From assembly GCF_003862485.1 (NCBI RefSeq), contig NZ_RRCM01000002.1, positions 94,264 through 158,263 on the forward strand: 64,000 bases of DNA, read 5' to 3'. Below, piece by piece: positions 28,012 through 36,089 of the stretch. The number at the start of each line of letters is the position of its first letter. The stretch's first letter is position 1. The translations under genes and the position numbers were made by a program. The notes beneath the pieces are model-generated. The model did no database searches. It had not been told where the DNA came from and saw only the letters and a list, made by a program, of their open reading frames with translations. Origin of the DNA: Lachnoanaerobaculum orale. GTDB lineage: Bacteria; Bacillota; Clostridia; Lachnospirales; Lachnospiraceae.

Positions 28012-29303
28012 TCAACTCCCCCAAATCTCTTTATTACATCCAGTGTATTCTTTATATCTTCACTGTCATGTGCCGCGGATATGAAAGCCGCCTCAAACTG
28101 ACTCGGCGCAATATATATACCGTTATCTCTTAAAAATCTGTAGTAGCTTGCATATTTATCAAGGTCACAGCTAAGCACATCCTCGTAACAGCTCACATCT
28201 TTTGCAGTAAAGAATACACTCATCAAAGAACCTACTCTGTTTATATGTACTCTCTTTTTATCTGAATTCATTATTTTTTCAATACCTTCAGCAAGAGTTT
28301 TTGTGCTCTCATCTATATTCTTATATATTTCAGGATGTTCAAAAAGCTCTTTTAATGTGGCTATACCTGCAGCAGTGGCTATAGGATTGCCGCTAAGTGT
28401 ACCTGCCTGATACACATCACCCAAAGGACTGATACATGCCATGATTTCTTTCTTTCCGCCATAAGCTGCAAGAGGCATACCTCCGCCTACTATCTTACCG
28501 ATTGTAACAATATCAGGCTCTATACCGTAGTACTCACAGGCACCGCCCTTTGCCAATCTGAATCCTGTTATAACTTCATCAAATATCAAAAGCGAATCAT
28601 TCTCTGTTGTAATTTTTCTTAAAAACTCAAGGAAGCCCTCCTTTGGAGGTACTACACCCATATTTGCAGCTACAGGCTCCACTATAATTGCGGCAATCTT
28701 ACCCTTGTACTTATCAAACAGTGCACTTACACTCTTGGAATCGTTAAACTCCGCTACCAGAGTATCCCTTGCATAGTCATTCGGTACACCGCCGCTTGAA
28801 GAAATCGCCTCTGTAAGTACGCCGCTTCCCGCCTTTACCAAAAGCCCGTCGGAATGTCCGTGATAACATCCTGTAAACTTTATAATCAAATCCTTCTTTG
28901 TATATCCTCTTGCCAGTCTTATCGCACTCATGGTAGCCTCCGTACCTGAGTTTACAAGTCTTACCTGCTCCATAACAGGCATTGCCTCATTTATCATCTC
29001 TGCAAGAATATACTCTTTTTTTGTAGGCGCTCCGAAGCTTAATCCCTTTTTCAACGCCTTCTTTACCTTCTCTGTTACTGTAGGATAGGCATGTCCCAAT
29101 ATTGCAGGTCCCCATGAACATACATAATCTATATATTCGTTTCCGTCCACATCATATATCTTTGAGCCGAGAGCCGATTTTATAAAAACAGGGTCACAGT
29201 GTACCGCTCTTGCGGCACGAACGGGAGAGTTCACCCCTCCCGGAATATACTTCTTTGATAAATCAAAATACTTTTCCGATTTTTTATAATTTTTTGATTG
29301 CAT
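28008..29303 (-). CDS. hemL: Glutamate-1-semialdehyde 2,1-aminomutase
   Basis: A 431-residue PLP enzyme that converts glutamate-1-semialdehyde to 5-aminolevulinate. The N-terminus has PGGVNSPVRA, the cofactor phosphate site is VNSGTEATMSAIRLAR, GCYHGHSD matches the active-site loop, FDEVITGFR holds the PLP-pyridine aspartate, and Lys270 in TIGKIVGGGMP is the Schiff-base lysine. Length matches the family. Its start overlaps the cobA-hemD fusion by 20 bp. Confidence 0.97.
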   Translation of the reverse strand: MQSKNYKKSEKYFDLSKKYIPGGVNSPVRAARAVHCDPVFIKSALGSKIYDVDGNEYIDYVCSWGPAILGHAYPTVTEKVKKALKKGLSFGAPTKKEYILAEMINEAMPVMEQVRLVNSGTEATMSAIRLARGYTKKDLIIKFTGCYHGHSDGLLVKAGSGVLTEAISSSGGVPNDYARDTLVAEFNDSKSVSALFDKYKGKIAAIIVEPVAANMGVVPPKEGFLEFLRKITTENDSLLIFDEVITGFRLAKGGACEYYGIEPDIVTIGKIVGGGMPLAAYGGKKEIMACISPLGDVYQAGTLSGNPIATAAGIATLKELFEHPEIYKNIDESTKTLAEGIEKIMNSDKKRVHINRVGSLMSVFFTAKDVSCYEDVLSCDLDKYASYYRFLRDNGIYIAPSQFEAAFISAAHDSEDIKNTLDVIKRFGGVE

Positions 29304-30777
29304 CTATTATTCCCTCTACATCATATCGCTTTGCTGTAATTATATTTTCTATACCAAGTTCTACAAGTGCCTTTGTGGTCACAGGTCCTATTGAAACCAC
29401 TTTTCCTGAAAGCATTTTTTTATCTTCAATCATTTCCACAAGAGCCTTTGCCCCGCTTGCACTTGCCGCCACAACATAGTCAAAGTTTTCTATATCCTTG
29501 TTGAGCTCAAACTTTTTCCTATGGTCAATTATTGTATCATAAACCGGAATATCGCTAAAGGAAATTCCCGCACTCTTAAGTCCTTTCGGCAATACATCAC
29601 TTCCGATCTTTGCCCTGAGCATAAGGACCTTACTGTCTTTATCAAGTTTAAGAAGGATTTCATCCAAGAAGCTTTTTGAATCAAATTTACTTGGAATAAA
29701 GTCCGCATTCACTCCGTATTTATTCAAAGCTTCCCCGCTTCCGCTGCCTATAACGCATATCTTCTTATTATAGAGACTTCTGATATCAATACCATATCTT
29801 TTTATCTGTTCAAAAAATATATTCACACCGTTTGAGCTGGTAAATAAAATATGTGTGGAATCGTTAATCTCAGATAAAAGCTTTTCTCTTTCTATTTCTA
29901 TCTCTTTTATTGCAATAAGACTCATCTCACATATATTGGCGCCCGTTTCTTTAAATCTTTTTGCCATTTTTTCTGCAAGCGACCTTGTTGCAGTCAGGAG
30001 TATATTTTTACCTGAAAGCGGCAGCTTGGATTTATTAAAGAATGACAAATCCTTTTTACACACATCGCCCACTACAATCAATGCAGGTGAAACTACATTT
30101 TCTTTTTTTGCAATCTCTTCTATACTGCAAAGTTCACCTCTGAACACTCTTTGATTGTACCTTGTACCGTTTTCCACAACAGCGGCACCGATATGAGGAT
30201 CCATACCGTTTGAGAGCAGTCCGTTCACTATAAGAGGAAGATTGGATATTCCCATCAAAAATACAAGACTGCCGTCACTCTTTGCAATATTTTTAAAATC
30301 AAGGTCAAGCGGCTCTCCTTTTTTTCTGTGCCCGGTAAAGACATGAAACGATGTCGCCTCACCTCTGAATGTAATCGGTATACCTGCATAACCAAGTCCT
30401 GCATAAAATGAGCTGACTCCATGCACTATCTCAAAATCAATGCATCTTTCTATAAGGTATTCGGCTTCCTCACCGCCTCTGCCAAAAATATAGGGGTCGC
30501 CCCCCTTTAATCTGACTACATATTCACCGGACGTGGCATACTTTGCAATAGTCTCATTTATCTTATCCTGAGTCAGGTAGTGATTTCCCGATATCTTTCC
30601 GGCATAGATAAGCTTTGCATCTAATCTCGCCTTGTTTAAAACAGTAGGATTTATCAAATTGTCATATACCAACACATCCGCATTTTGTATACATTCCAAC
30701 GCCTTTAATGTAAGTAGACTTTCATCTCCCGGCCCCACACCTACAAGTGAAACCTTTTTTACTTCTTTATTAAACAT
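29284..30777 (-). CDS. Fused uroporphyrinogen-III C-methyltransferase / uroporphyrinogen-III synthase (CobA-HemD)
   Basis: A 497-residue bifunctional protein. Residues 1-245 are the SAM-dependent methyltransferase (SUMT) that makes precorrin-2, with VGVGPGDESLLTLKA and VRLKGGDPYIFGRGGEEAEY. Residues about 255-497 are uroporphyrinogen-III synthase, which cyclises hydroxymethylbilane; this family is weakly conserved but TSSNGVNIFFEQI and the C-terminal IGPVTTKALVELG fit. CobA-HemD fusions are known in Clostridia and Lactobacillales and commit uroporphyrinogen III to corrinoids and siroheme. The gene overlaps hemC by 8 bp upstream and hemL by 20 bp downstream. Confidence 0.93.
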   Translation of the reverse strand: MFNKEVKKVSLVGVGPGDESLLTLKALECIQNADVLVYDNLINPTVLNKARLDAKLIYAGKISGNHYLTQDKINETIAKYATSGEYVVRLKGGDPYIFGRGGEEAEYLIERCIDFEIVHGVSSFYAGLGYAGIPITFRGEATSFHVFTGHRKKGEPLDLDFKNIAKSDGSLVFLMGISNLPLIVNGLLSNGMDPHIGAAVVENGTRYNQRVFRGELCSIEEIAKKENVVSPALIVVGDVCKKDLSFFNKSKLPLSGKNILLTATRSLAEKMAKRFKETGANICEMSLIAIKEIEIEREKLLSEINDSTHILFTSSNGVNIFFEQIKRYGIDIRSLYNKKICVIGSGSGEALNKYGVNADFIPSKFDSKSFLDEILLKLDKDSKVLMLRAKIGSDVLPKGLKSAGISFSDIPVYDTIIDHRKKFELNKDIENFDYVVAASASGAKALVEMIEDKKMLSGKVVSIGPVTTKALVELGIENIITAKRYDVEGIIDAIKKL

Positions 30778-31696
30778 CTTTCCTCTTAAGTTTGATTGCT
30801 ATTTTCTCCACTGTATCTAAAAGTTCTTTTTCCTTTGTATCGGCGCTTTGATATTCACCTTCAAAGTAAGCATTTATACTGTAATTATCCAATTTCTTTT
30901 TTATGTATATACCCGCACTTGTATGGCAATCCGCCTGTAATACACTTAAGTATCTTCTTTCCGCATTAAATAAAGTATTGCAGGTCTCATCCTGTATTTT
31001 TTTTAAAACCTCCGCCATATCATCAGCAGCATACTGCGCACAAAGTATTCCCTGAGCCGGAGCCGGCAGTATATCAGTCTCTTTTATATCTATAATATTT
31101 ACTTTCCCAAGCAGTTCTTCACATTCCGCCGCATACTTTTTATCAGCCAAAAGTCTGTCAAGCCCTGCCTTAGCCAAGATAACTCCGTCGGTATCACCCA
31201 AAAATATCTTACCGATTCTTGTAAGTACATTTCCTCTTATAGGTACCACTTTTATATTGTCGTTCAAAAGCATGGCCTGTTCGGACCTTCTTTTTGAGCT
31301 TGTACCTATTCTGAACCCGTAAGGCAGATCTCTTATCTCCAAATCTGTGGGACAATCATTTTTTATAACCAGTACATCTCTTACAATGCCTCTTTTTAAT
31401 ACAGGCATAAGTTTAAGTCTGCCGTCAAATTCAAGCGGCAAATCCTTTGCGGAATGTATTGCCAAATCTATATCACCGTTTATAAGCGCTTCTTCAAGCT
31501 CCTTTGTAAACAGCCCTTTTCCGCCTATTTCCTGCAAGGAGATATCAAGTCTCTTATCTCCGAGTGTGTTAATAGGAATATATTCTATTTTTATATGGGG
31601 GAAGCTATTTTTTATAGCATCCCCCACCATTTTAGTCTGTGCAAGCGCCAAAGCACTTTTCCTTGTACCGATTCTTATTATTTCTTTATGAAACAT
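30770..31696 (-). CDS. hemC: Hydroxymethylbilane synthase (porphobilinogen deaminase)
   Basis: A 308-residue enzyme that joins four porphobilinogens into hydroxymethylbilane using a dipyrromethane cofactor. Motifs are RIGTRKSALALAQT at the N-terminus, DLAIHSAKDLPLE with the catalytic aspartate region, FRIGTSSKRRSEQ and LAKAGLDRL. The cofactor-attachment cysteine is in QADCHTSAGIYI, where the usual GGCxVP surrounding is altered but the cysteine is kept. An in-frame ATG lies six codons further up (31714) inside the cbiK end; the chosen start has GAGG six bases upstream. The gene overlaps cbiK and the cobA-hemD fusion. Confidence 0.94.
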   Translation of the reverse strand: MFHKEIIRIGTRKSALALAQTKMVGDAIKNSFPHIKIEYIPINTLGDKRLDISLQEIGGKGLFTKELEEALINGDIDLAIHSAKDLPLEFDGRLKLMPVLKRGIVRDVLVIKNDCPTDLEIRDLPYGFRIGTSSKRRSEQAMLLNDNIKVVPIRGNVLTRIGKIFLGDTDGVILAKAGLDRLLADKKYAAECEELLGKVNIIDIKETDILPAPAQGILCAQYAADDMAEVLKKIQDETCNTLFNAERRYLSVLQADCHTSAGIYIKKKLDNYSINAYFEGEYQSADTKEKELLDTVEKIAIKLKRKDV

Positions 31697-32456
31697 AATT
31701 CGCCTCATCAGCATGTTTTAGTATAAGCCTTCTGACAAAATCATACTCTCCAAGTCCCTTAAGCTCATAATCCACATTCTTGTCCATATCTTCAAGTATG
31801 CTCTTAAAGCTGTCCTCATCACCTGCCATATCATTCTTTGCATGGTCACCTGCAACTATCATAAACGGAGACAAATGCACAGTATTATATCCTGAAAGCT
31901 GCGGAAGTACGTCCTCAATATACGGATAACCTTCTACACAGGCTATGTAAATATCATCTCTGCCGCATTCTACAAATCTGTTTCTGAGTAACTCATATAT
32001 CTTGTTTGACTCATGGTCCGAGCCGTGCCCCATCAAAAGATATGCCGCTCCGTCTTCTTTTTCATATAGTGAATCAAGCTCTTTTATAAGATACTCAAAG
32101 TCTTCATCATTTTCAAGTAACGCATTACCCATCTTTATACTTGAAAATTTATCCTTATATGAAGCCGCCACTTCTTTGACCTTATTGTTTTCAATGCCGT
32201 CTATGATATGAGTGCTTATAATAAGCAAGTCATCGACCCCAAGCCAAAGAGCCTCTTCAATCGCCTCTTTTATATCGTTGATATGCACACCATATCTCTT
32301 TTTTAACTTCGCCCTTATAATATCGCTGGTCCAAGCTCTTAATATAATACTGTCTTTATACTTATTCTTGATTTCATTTTCGATTACATCTATTGTCTTT
32401 TCTCTTGTATCATCATGTGTTGTTCCGAAACTTGCAACTATTAACCCTTTTTTCAA
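31686..32456 (-). CDS. cbiK: Sirohydrochlorin cobaltochelatase CbiK
   Basis: A 256-residue class II chelatase that inserts Co2+ into sirohydrochlorin at the entry of the anaerobic cobalamin pathway. The N-terminus KGLIVASFGTTHDDTREKTI is characteristic; metal-site residues are His144 (LMGHGSDHE), Glu175 (VEGYPYIEDV) and His205 (AGDHAKND). No signal peptide is present, so it is the cytoplasmic form. Its presence shows that the operon feeds B12 synthesis, although the later cbi genes are not in the window. It overlaps hemB by 4 bp and hemC by 11 bp. Confidence 0.94.
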   Translation of the reverse strand: MKKGLIVASFGTTHDDTREKTIDVIENEIKNKYKDSIILRAWTSDIIRAKLKKRYGVHINDIKEAIEEALWLGVDDLLIISTHIIDGIENNKVKEVAASYKDKFSSIKMGNALLENDEDFEYLIKELDSLYEKEDGAAYLLMGHGSDHESNKIYELLRNRFVECGRDDIYIACVEGYPYIEDVLPQLSGYNTVHLSPFMIVAGDHAKNDMAGDEDSFKSILEDMDKNVDYELKGLGEYDFVRRLILKHADEANYVS

Positions 32457-33424
32457 CCTATTAACCCCTTATCTATACATTTTGCCAATTCTTTTGCATA
32501 GTATGTGATATATATATCGGCTCCCGCTCTGAATGCCGAAACCGCCATCTCACACATTATTTTCTCTTCATCTATAAAGCCGTTTTTTGCCGCAGACTTC
32601 ACCATAGCATATTCTCCGCTTACAGAGTATGCGGCCACCGGAATATCCGTTATTTCCTTTACCTTTGTCACCACATCCAAAAAGCTCATAGCCGGCTTTA
32701 CCATAACTATATCCGCACCTTCCGCCACGTCGTCATAAACTTCTTTCAATGCTTCTCTTATATTGTGCACATCCATCTGATAAGTCTTTCTGTCTCCAAA
32801 TGCAGGTGCCGAATCTGCCGCCGCCCTGAAGGGTCCGTAAAATGCCGAAGCATACTTTGCGGAATATGACATTATCGGAATATTCTCATAGCCGTTTGCA
32901 TCAAGCAACTCTCTAATCTCACTTACTCTTCCGTCCATCATATCTGAAGGTGCCACCATATCGGCTCCTGCCTCCACCTGTGACAGAGCAATCTTTGCAA
33001 TGTACTTTATAGTGGTATCATTGTCAACATCATATCCTTTCAGTATTCCACAATGTCCGTGTGAAGTGTACTCACACATACATACATCACCTATCACATA
33101 TATAGGATAGTTTTCCTTTATATATCTGATAGCTTCCTGTACAATACCGTGGTCGTGATACGCTTCACTTCCCACCTCGTCCTTATGTTTCGGTATACCG
33201 AAGAGCATTACAGCACCGACTCCTGCATCCAGCAACTCTTTTATAACACTGTCACATCTGTCTATACTCATACGATACTGCCCGGGCATTGACTCTATCT
33301 CTTCGAAGATATTTTCTCCCTCTTCAAAAAACATAGGATAAATGAGCGAATCCTTGCTTATTCTGGTCTCTCTGACCATATTCCTGATAATTGCATTTGC
33401 TCTTAGTCTTCTGTTTCTAAACAT
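32453..33424 (-). CDS. hemB: Porphobilinogen synthase (delta-aminolevulinic acid dehydratase)
   Basis: A 323-residue enzyme that condenses two 5-aminolevulinates to porphobilinogen. The two Schiff-base lysines are in MSYSAKYASAFYGPFR and MVKPAMSFLD; the zinc-type cysteine cluster GDVCMCEYTSHGHCG is intact, indicating the zinc-dependent form. Length is typical. It follows the precorrin-2 dehydrogenase gene by 15 bp. Confidence 0.97.
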   Translation of the reverse strand: MFRNRRLRANAIIRNMVRETRISKDSLIYPMFFEEGENIFEEIESMPGQYRMSIDRCDSVIKELLDAGVGAVMLFGIPKHKDEVGSEAYHDHGIVQEAIRYIKENYPIYVIGDVCMCEYTSHGHCGILKGYDVDNDTTIKYIAKIALSQVEAGADMVAPSDMMDGRVSEIRELLDANGYENIPIMSYSAKYASAFYGPFRAAADSAPAFGDRKTYQMDVHNIREALKEVYDDVAEGADIVMVKPAMSFLDVVTKVKEITDIPVAAYSVSGEYAMVKSAAKNGFIDEEKIMCEMAVSAFRAGADIYITYYAKELAKCIDKGLIG

Positions 33425-33439
33425 ATCTCTCCTCTTATA

Positions 33440-33946
33440 TCAGTCAAATTTTTCTGCGTTCGGGTCTTCTTCCAGTTCTTTTTTGCATCTGCTGACCAAA
33501 TCTTTTATATTGTACCTGATTTCACTTGCAACCCTTCTTGCCAATCTGTGATTGCTTCCTGATGATGTCACGCCTATTACCATCTCTTCTTCTGTCACAA
33601 TTCCCGGAAAATAGAAATCACAGTTTTTATAGTTTGATGCATCATTTACCATGATTCCTGCCCTATTACAATCCCAGACTATCTTTTCATTCAGCTCCTT
33701 ATCATTGGTAGCGGCTATAACATAGTCAACACCTACAACGTCCGAACTGTCATAAGCTCTTTCCTTTAAAATCAACCTGTCATCCTGCAAATCCATTATA
33801 GTCACTACTATAGACTTTGCTACAACTATTATTTTGCAACCGAACTCCTTAAGTTTTAGAATTCTTCTTGCAGCTATATTTCCGGCACCTACCACCAAAA
33901 ATGTCTTGTTGCTTATATCAATAAACAACGGAAAATACTTTGCCAT
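33440..33946 (-). CDS. Precorrin-2 dehydrogenase / sirohydrochlorin synthase (CysG N-terminal / Met8-like)
   Basis: A 168-residue NAD-dependent protein that oxidises precorrin-2 to sirohydrochlorin. The Rossmann motif FLVVGAGNIAARRI is at 15-28, followed by VDYVIAATNDKELN and MVNDASNYKNCDFYFPG, both typical of the CysG N-terminal domain. It is shorter than Met8 or CysG, so only the dehydrogenase part with a short C-terminus is present; ferrochelatase activity is uncertain. It is the first gene of the tetrapyrrole operon, with AGGAGG six bases upstream. Confidence 0.92.
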   Translation of the reverse strand: MAKYFPLFIDISNKTFLVVGAGNIAARRILKLKEFGCKIIVVAKSIVVTIMDLQDDRLILKERAYDSSDVVGVDYVIAATNDKELNEKIVWDCNRAGIMVNDASNYKNCDFYFPGIVTEEEMVIGVTSSGSNHRLARRVASEIRYNIKDLVSRCKKELEEDPNAEKFD

Positions 33947-34003
33947 ATTCGCCTCCTCTTACATAAAAACCTACCAAATCTTGTGGCAAAAAACACTGCA
34001 TAT

Positions 34004-34012
34004 ATTATACCA
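34004..34012 (-). promoter_or_regulatory. Extended -10 promoter of the tetrapyrrole operon
   Basis: On the minus strand TGGTATAAT is a perfect extended -10 element. No good -35 box is found 17 bases upstream, as is common for extended -10 promoters. The leader is about 50 bases. Confidence 0.6.
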
Positions 34013-34199
34013 TATTCTGATATATTTTTTGATAGAAATATAAAATCTGAACGCTGATGTTTATCAAAAAAAGCATAAAGTAATATCATTTGAAAACAAG
34101 GTCCTTCGATATTCCGTTCAGAGTTGAAATATTAAAAACTCATTGGATAATTGTGTACTATCCACACATTTTGTTACTTATTTTTATATATGATGTCAA

Positions 34200-34228
34200 T
34201 TGTTTATGATGTTAAACTTTGCTACAAT
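34200..34228 (+). promoter_or_regulatory. Promoter of Rpn gene 1
   Basis: TTGTTT (34200-34205), a 17-base spacer and TACAAT (34223-34228) with TGC just before it. The same arrangement is kept in the second copy. It predicts a leader of about 115 bases. Confidence 0.6.
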
Positions 34229-34348
34229 CAAAGTACTTATTCTTATATGTTCGTGATTTTATTCTATATACTTTCTGTTTGTATATTCTAAATTTCACAG
34301 GGGACATGGATTCTAAAAAATTTCTTTGGTATAATAGAAAGGAGAAAT

Positions 34349-35263
34349 ATGCAAGAAAAAGATATTACTCAAAAGATGCTTGAACACTACAATGACGTAT
34401 TTGCAGATATTGTAAATGTGCTGCTGTTTAACGGTGAGCGCATTGTTAAGGAGAACTCTTTAATCGATACGCCTACAGTCAGCTCACTTAAGATGGACGG
34501 ACATACACATCATCAGAACAGAGATGTATCAAAGTATTGGCAACACAATAAGATAAATATTGCCATGCTGGGCTTTGAAAACCAAACATCTCCCAACAAG
34601 CTGATGCCTTTTAGAGTTATCAGTTATGACGGTGCCGAATACGGCAGACAAGCCAACAAAAAGCATGCTGATGAAGATAATTATCCTGTAATCACATTGG
34701 TACTGTACTTTGGCTACTCACAAAGATGGAACTATCCCAAAAATATCTTAGGGCTGTTAAACGTAGACGACCGTTTAAAGCCGTTTGTCAGCGACTACAA
34801 TATCAATGTCTTTGAAATCGCCTTCCTTGATGAGGAAAAGCGAAAGCTGTTCAAAAGTGACTTTAGGGTATTGGTCGACTATCTTTATCAAGTGAGGACC
34901 AACCACAACTATAACCCTGAAAAATACTTTGTACAGCATATGCAGGAGGTTTTAGACTTAATGTCTGCAATGACCGGTGACACGATTTTTGAAAAATCAA
35001 TTGAAAATACTAAGATAAAGGAGGCTCATTATATGTGCGATGTTATTCATGCTATGATAGACGAAGGTGTTGAAAGAGGTAGAAAAGAAGGCAGAGAAGA
35101 AGGTATACAAAAAGGCAAGCTGGAAGGGGCCAATATCATAATCCGTCTATATGAAATCTTGCTTAATGAAGGCAGTATGGACAAACTTAAAAGGGCTACC
35201 AAAGATGAATCTTACAGGTACGAGCTCTTAAAAGAGTATGACTTATTAAAAGACTTCAGCTGA
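34349..35263 (+). CDS. Rpn family PD-(D/E)XK nuclease (RpnL-like), copy 1
   Basis: A 304-residue protein of the recombination-promoting nuclease/putative transposase family, which is much expanded in Lachnospiraceae. The nuclease core spans about residues 10-200: NDVFADIVN with an acidic catalytic candidate (Asp16/Asp20), IAMLGFENQT with Glu77-x-Gln79 at the (D/E)xK/Q position, PFRVISYDG and YPVITLVLYFG. The C-terminus (229-304) has Gly-x-x-x repeats followed by a short helical tail. GGAG seven bases upstream sets the start. E. coli Rpn proteins are DNA endonucleases that act as phage-defence toxins. This copy differs from copy 2 by only seven residues over the first 228, so both nucleases look intact. 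Confidence 0.88.
   Translation: MQEKDITQKMLEHYNDVFADIVNVLLFNGERIVKENSLIDTPTVSSLKMDGHTHHQNRDVSKYWQHNKINIAMLGFENQTSPNKLMPFRVISYDGAEYGRQANKKHADEDNYPVITLVLYFGYSQRWNYPKNILGLLNVDDRLKPFVSDYNINVFEIAFLDEEKRKLFKSDFRVLVDYLYQVRTNHNYNPEKYFVQHMQEVLDLMSAMTGDTIFEKSIENTKIKEAHYMCDVIHAMIDEGVERGRKEGREEGIQKGKLEGANIIIRLYEILLNEGSMDKLKRATKDESYRYELLKEYDLLKDFS
35018..35024 (+). promoter_or_regulatory. Internal Shine-Dalgarno inside Rpn gene 1
   Basis: AAGGAGG lies eight bases before an in-frame ATG at 35033 (codon 229). It is a full-strength ribosome binding site inside the coding sequence and is identical in all three copies (also 35449-35455 and 36759-36765). Confidence 0.75.
35033..35263 (+). CDS. Internal in-frame ORF: C-terminal antitoxin candidate (RpnS-like), copy 1
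   Basis: A nested 76-residue reading frame that starts at codon 229 of the Rpn gene (MCDVIHAMIDEG) and shares its stop. It has five Gly-x-x-x units (GVER, GRKE, GREE, GIQK, GKLE) before GANI, then the tail IIRLYEILLNEGSMDKLKRA. E. coli rpn genes encode such separately translated C-terminal proteins (RpnS), which neutralise the full-length nuclease. The strong internal ribosome binding site supports the same here; translation itself has not been shown. This copy has the fewest repeats. Confidence 0.65.
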   Translation: MCDVIHAMIDEGVERGRKEGREEGIQKGKLEGANIIIRLYEILLNEGSMDKLKRATKDESYRYELLKEYDLLKDFS

Positions 35264-35321
35264 CATACCGGTTAAAATATTTTAACTCGCATGTACAATC
35301 AACTACTTTAAAGTTCTACTC

Positions 35322-35463
35322 AGGTAAGAGCCAACCACAACTATAACCCTGAAAATACTTTGTACAGCATATGCAGGAGGTTTTAGACTTAATGTCTGCT
35401 ATGACCGGTGACACGATTTTTGAAAAATCAATTGAAAATACTAAGATAAAGGAGGCTCATTAT
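35322..35463 (+). pseudogene. Remnant of the nuclease 3' part of a third Rpn copy
   Basis: The sequence matches the full gene only from about codon 182 onward (homologous to 34894 and after). One A is missing in the run after AACCCTG, which throws the frame off and leads to an early TAG, so no nuclease can be made. Everything before the breakpoint is absent, and the sequence immediately upstream matches the 3' flank of the duplicated unit. The downstream RpnS-like frame is intact. Confidence 0.8.
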
Positions 35464-35754
35464 ATGTGCGATGTTATTCATGCTATGATAGACGAAGGTG
35501 TTGAAAGAGGTATTCAAGAAGGACTTCAAATGGGAATACAAAAAGGAAAGCTGGAGGGGATCCAAGAAGGGATCCAAAAGGGCAAGCTGGAAGGTATTCA
35601 AGAAGGTATCCAAAAAGGCAAGCTGGAAGGGGCCAATATCATAATCCGTCTATATGAAATCTTACTTAATGAAGGCAGTATGGACAAGCTTAAAAGAGCT
35701 ACCAAGGATGAAGCTTACAGATACGAGCTTTTAAAAGAATACCATCTCATATAA
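35464..35754 (+). CDS. Stand-alone C-terminal antitoxin candidate (RpnS-like) without its nuclease
   Basis: A 96-residue frame with the same AAGGAGG and eight-base spacing as the internal starts of the full copies. It carries eleven Gly-x-x-x units before GANI, the most of the three, built from a nearly perfect 36-base block (GIQE GIQK GKLE) repeated in tandem. The tail is the same as in the full genes except for the end (KEYHLI). An in-frame ATG further upstream (35371) would give 127 residues, but its spacing to a ribosome binding site is poor. It may be cotranscribed with copy 1, which ends 200 bases upstream, and could act as an extra antitoxin. Confidence 0.6.
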   Translation: MCDVIHAMIDEGVERGIQEGLQMGIQKGKLEGIQEGIQKGKLEGIQEGIQKGKLEGANIIIRLYEILLNEGSMDKLKRATKDEAYRYELLKEYHLI

Positions 35755-35794
35755 CCCGGTACTTCATATTTTTATTTGAGTCTATTTTATATAT

Positions 35795-35831
35795 CGGCGT
35801 GTAAATATCATAGATTATCTTTCACATGCCG
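35795..35831 (+). terminator. Hairpin after the stand-alone RpnS-like gene, possible terminator
   Basis: CGGCGTGT and ACATGCCG form an 8-bp stem (one G-U pair) with three further A-U pairs after a bulge. The following sequence is only moderately T-rich, so termination is uncertain. Confidence 0.35.
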
Positions 35832-35941
35832 GTTTCCGTAATTCTTTCCGTATCTTATAACAATCCTAAAGCAGCTTAATGTTATCCAATAATTGTGTAT
35901 TACCTACATATTTTATCAATTATTTTTATACACGATGTCAA

Positions 35942-35970
35942 TTGTTTATGATGTTAAACTTTGCTACAAT
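35942..35970 (+). promoter_or_regulatory. Promoter of Rpn gene 2
   Basis: TTGTTT (35942-35947), 17 bases, TACAAT (35965-35970): the same elements as for copy 1. Confidence 0.6.
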
Positions 35971-36089
35971 CAAAGTACTTGTTCTTATATGTTCGTGATT
36001 TTATTCTATATACTTTCTGTTTGTATATCCTAAATTTCACAGGGACATGGATTCTAAAAAATTTCTTTGTTATAATAGAAAGGAGAAAT

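Larger units (their letters stand above)
33947..34348. other. Intergenic region between the tetrapyrrole operon and the Rpn locus
   Basis: These 402 bases separate divergent genes. On the left is a short leader and extended -10 promoter for the tetrapyrrole operon; no cobalamin riboswitch core was recognised in the roughly 50-base leader. From 34147 on the sequence is duplicated upstream of the second Rpn gene and includes a promoter. Between 34020 and 34146 nothing was recognised. Confidence 0.6.
34147..35319 (+). repeat. Rpn locus, duplicated unit 1
   Basis: This stretch, including about 200 bases of upstream sequence, the whole first Rpn gene and about 55 bases after it, is repeated almost exactly at 35889-37108. 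The second unit is about 48 bases longer because its gene has four more copies of the 12-base repeat. The homology ends at a shared AAAGTTCTAC. No flanking terminal inverted repeats were found. Confidence 0.85.

Noticed and set aside
33947-34003. Possible cobalamin riboswitch before the tetrapyrrole operon
   Set aside because: The leader is only about 50 bases after the extended -10 promoter and no B12-box or multi-stem fold could be recognised.
34330-34335. TATAAT just before Rpn gene 1 (and its counterpart before copy 2) as the promoter
   Set aside because: It is only 13 bases from the ATG, so transcription would begin inside the ribosome binding site; the TTGTTT-N17-TACAAT element further upstream is more credible and is conserved in both copies.
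35500-35640. The regular 36-base blocks as a CRISPR-like array
   Set aside because: The repeats are direct, without spacers, and lie inside an open frame as Gly-x-x-x coding units.
35961-36089. A longer version of Rpn copy 2 with 43 extra N-terminal residues
   Set aside because: The extension is the duplicated non-coding leader, and the ribosome binding site and homology to copy 1 both point to the ATG at 36090.
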